Source of the DNA: Austropuccinia psidii
Taxonomy: Eukaryota; Basidiomycota; Pucciniomycetes; Pucciniales; Sphaerophragmiaceae
Length of the DNA: 64,000 bases
Direction of reading: 5' to 3'
NCBI GenBank assembly: GCA_023105745.1
Contig: JALGQZ010000004.1
Span: forward strand, 31,679,816 to 31,743,815
Below, piece by piece: positions 60,772 through 64,000 of this stretch; the stretch's first letter is position 1, and each line of letters begins with the position of its first letter. A program made the translations under genes and the position numbers. The notes beneath the pieces are model-generated. The model was not told the DNA's origin and ran no database searches. It worked only from the letters and a program-made list of their open reading frames with translations.

Positions 60772-62964
60772 ATGGAAGCAGCTATTCACTCCCGCCAGAT
60801 GGATGTGGACAAGGAAGAGGAAAGACCAAAGACCAAAAGTATCAAATCTTCCTCAAGAAAGACACATATGGAGGGTTCCAGAGTTTCCCCCCATTTCCCA
60901 AGGTCTGTACCCACAAACGTTGACCTGAAATCTGAATCTGGACTGATCCATGATAATATTTTAAGGCCAGAACCACTTTCAAGTGGCAGAAATAGAAATT
61001 TATCAATGCCAATACAAAAATTGGTTCAGAGAAGCCAAAGAAGAGGGGTGGGAAATATGCCCAAGCCTTTGGCAGGGGGCCATGAACTCCTACTTACACA
61101 TCAAGAGCTTTCTGGGTCAGAAGAAGACCATAGAACTCTTAGGAGGTTGGAGCCCATTTTCTTTCAAAGACAAAGTCAAAAAGATAAAGAATTGGTTAAA
61201 GAACCAAAGTCTTTCATCCATAGGCCAGAAGAGGGAGTTGGAAATGACTCCAGCTTTGGAGACAGAAGGCCCAGTGGTGTCTACCAGCTCCAAACTAGCT
61301 CTAGAAGTGTCCAAAGACAAACCCAAAGGACCTCAGAAGAGGAAGAAAGGTCCCAAGAACCATCAAGGCAAGGGAAAAGTCAAAACCAATTGGCACAGAC
61401 CTTACCCACAAGGGTACAGGATTCCCAAATTGGAGCCTTCAGCCATGAACAGTATCCTCAATATGGCCAGAACTCTTATGGAATTCACAGCCACAGAGCA
61501 GGAAAGGATGAACAGGAATTTTCCATGCAAATAATATATGAAATGCACTTTATCAAATCTAGTATTGATTTAGAACTTGGAAAATTTGATGCAAAGTTAA
61601 ATAAAATAATATTGGACATGAGTGAATTGAAGTGAAATGACAAGAAGTATATTGAATGGTATCAGTTGACAAATGTCAAACTTGATTCAATTACCAATAC
61701 ATGTGACACAATTGAGAGTAAATGTCAAGTTCAAAATGATGAAATGGAAGATCTTTCCATTATAAACATTAATGATCAACTTAGAATTCTGAAAGACCAT
61801 GTCTTGGAAATAACTAAAAATAACAATCAGTATGCCACACATTTGGAAAAGAGTGACAGTGAAAGGCAGAAGTTAAAGAATGAAATCATTGAAAATGTAG
61901 ACCAAATTCATAATAATTATGAACCACATATGCCAAGACATTCTACACCTTTGACTGAAGAAAGACTTTCTGTTAAAGGAAGTTTGACTCCACTCTTAGG
62001 AGAAAGTGTTCTCTTTGCAAAAGATATCCCCAAATTGGAAGAATGGCCAACATTCTCTGGTGAAGGGGAATAAAACCATATTGAGCTCATCAGAACAATT
62101 GATATGTTGCAAGAAGATTCTCATATACCTGATGAAATTATAGTGGGAAAATTACACTCTCTGTTTACCAAAACTGCAAAGAAATGGTATTGCAAGATGA
62201 GACAAGATCATGGATAACATGATTGGTCTTGGTGGAAATCTGAAATGATTACCAAATGGGCCAATAATTCTTGGGGGTTTAAAATGGAAAATGCTTTTGA
62301 AAGTTCCATTTTTAACTCTAAAAAAGATAAACCACTTACTTGGTTCTTCAAGCAAAAAGACAGATTATCTGCTTTACACCCAGATATGTCTGACACTATG
62401 ATTAATATGAAAATATTAAGAAAATGTGGAGGAGGACTGGAACATGCTATCAAGTGCAGATGTGTAGAACCCTGTTCAACAGAAGACTAAATTAATGCAA
62501 TTGAAGATATCATTACCAGAACAAAAATTGGTAAAACTTGGACTGAAATGCTATTGGAGTCCAAAATGGTTTAAAATATTTCCAGAGAGGACAGAAGACC
62601 TGGAAGACCTGTCTTTAAGTGTCATAAATGTGGAAGCACTTCACATCTAGCTAAACCTTGCACCAAAAAGATAGGAATCAATGAAATTCAAATCATTGAA
62701 GAAGTTCAGTGTACTGAAGAGAAAGAAGAATCTGACCTAGACTCTGCAGTCTCTGAGGATACACCAGTAGAGGAATATCCCATTGCCCACATTACAGCTT
62801 TTTTTGAGGTCACAAAAGTCCATACTCACTGGCCACAGTACAGTGAGGATTGTCATAAAATAATCAATATCCAGGATTCCACAATGTGTAAACCCAAACC
62901 TGCTAGAGGTAAAGTATACACTGCTGGAGAATCTTGTATCACATCAATCCTGATGAATGATATT
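60772..62964 (+). pseudogene. B1 gag (N-terminal, capsid, zinc knuckle)
   Basis: ATG at 60772 opens 287 codons rich in Ser, Arg, Gln and Pro, ending in a helical stretch (SSIDLELGKFDAKLNKIILD). One reading frame continues to the window end, broken only by single stops: TGA 61633-61635, TAA 62071-62073, TAA 62215-62217, TAA 62488-62490, TAA 62572-62574 and TAA 62965-62967. Between them lie a coiled coil (61700-61920), KDIPKLEEWPTFSGEGE, the capsid (WANNSWGFKMENAFE, CGGGLEHAIKCRCVEP) and a CCHC knuckle starting at 62620 (CHKCGSTSHLAKPC). It is the best preserved gag of the window, and the absence of frameshifts makes it useful for mapping. Confidence 0.88.
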
Positions 62965-62967
62965 TAA

Positions 62968-64000
62968 GGCAAAGTGAATTTGGATACAGAGGCATTTTGT
63001 ACTTGTGTAGGCAAAGATTATTGTCAAGCCATACTCCCTGGATGGAAAAATAATCTATTACCAATAGAGGGTGTACAAATTGGTAGTTCCAGTAATAATA
63101 TGTACCCTTTAGGTATATTAGACACTAATCTTCTATTTCCACACCCAGAAGGAAGTGTTAGAATGAATACTGATATTTTAGTAATGGACAGTTGCACATC
63201 TCAGCACATCATTCTTGGAAATGATTATTTGAATATTTATGGTATTGACATCAATAACTATAAAGACAGATATCTCACAATTGGAGAAAACAAAAGACAA
63301 AAATTTGCTTTTTCCAATATGCCAAATCAAATATCTGTGATATCTTCTGTTAAAGATACTTATAAGGAAGAATTTGTGTCTAATCAACTTGTTGAAGCAC
63401 AAATTAATCCATCATTATCACCAAAGATGAGGCATGATCTTATAGATGTATTATACATATATAAGAATGCCTTTGCTTCTGATAATGAACCATTAGGAGC
63501 TATCAAAGGGCATGAAGTTGATATTCCTCTTAATATTGACAGACCATATCTATGAGTAATTGGAAGACCAGCTTATCCAGCCCGTCCCAGAGCTACAGAA
63601 GCCTTGGAGAAACATATCAAAGAGTTGATCCAACTTGGTTTACTAAGGAAGGTAGTCCAAAATGAAGAGGTTGAAGTCACAACACCTGTTATTACTGCTT
63701 GGAATAATGATAAATCAAGGATGGTTGGAGATTTTAGAGCATTGAATACCTATACAGTTCCAGATAGGTATCCAAGTCCTAGAATTAAAGAAACGTTGAC
63801 CCAATTATCTAAAGCCAAGTATATAACATCAATGGATGCATTGAAAGGCTTTCACCAAAATGTTTTGACACCTAAAGCTAAGAAATTATTTAGAATTATT
63901 TCTCACTGTGGTATTTATGAGTATCTTAGAATGACATTTGGTATTAAAAATGAATCATATCATTATCAAAGAATGATGAATACTATCTTCCCTACAGAAT
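62968..64000 (+). pseudogene. B1 protease and RT start, cut by window end
   Basis: Protease reads VNLDTEAFCTCVGKDY, so the catalytic D-T-G has become D-T-E. LILGNDYLNIYGIDINN-type sequence ends the domain near 63260. After one TGA at 63553-63555 the RT is open to 64000: VGDFRALNTYTVPDRYP, FHQNVLTPKAKKLFRI, then the lead-in to YIDD. The same frame as gag is used throughout. The rest of pol and the 3' LTR lie beyond the window. Confidence 0.88.

Overview
This window is almost entirely retrotransposon-derived, AT-rich fungal DNA. The protein fragments (Ty3 polyproteins with chromo-like C-termini, and a Tnp2-type transposase with a partner ORF) look like those of rust fungi (Pucciniales). From memory of such polyproteins the closest match is the myrtle rust Austropuccinia psidii, but that identification is inference. 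I see no intact single-copy host protein gene. The only host-type gene I can support is a tRNA-like gene at 42455-42526 (minus).

Four LTR types can be separated by eye. A is about 2.1 kb (TGTAAG...CTTACA), B about 1.9 kb (TGTGAGCC...CTTACA), C about 1.4 kb (TGTCAGCC...CTGACA) and D about 1.8 kb (TGTGAGGC...CTTACA). Layout: 1-5018 is the 5' part of an A element on the minus strand. 5019-8194 is AT-rich DNA with no gene call. 8200-10091 is a solo B LTR. 10391-12110 is a pile-up of C and A fragments. 12116-22352 is element C1, whose gag-pro is split by two solo C LTRs of opposite orientation and whose RT, RNase H and most of integrase are deleted. 22874-34574 is element B2, with a 5-bp target duplication and a duplicated protease-RT-RNase H block. 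34965-42526 is a Tnp2/CACTA-like DNA transposon between 782-bp direct repeats that end in a tRNA-like gene. 42527-47538 is AT-rich DNA without a call. 47539-58240 holds degraded C LTR and solo B, C and D LTRs, one nested in another. 58241-64000 is the 5' half of a third pol-bearing element, B1, running off the window.

Every coding region is broken by stops, frameshifts or deletions, so nothing here looks autonomous. The most informative points are mechanistic: the transposon between long direct repeats whose tRNA-proximal half is still identical, the chimeric double-RT element, a hairpin shared by three LTR types, palindromes in the C LTR, and stop codons shared between two element copies. 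Some reading frames open at non-ATG codons, so start positions are approximate throughout. All boundaries and identities were read by eye without alignment software.
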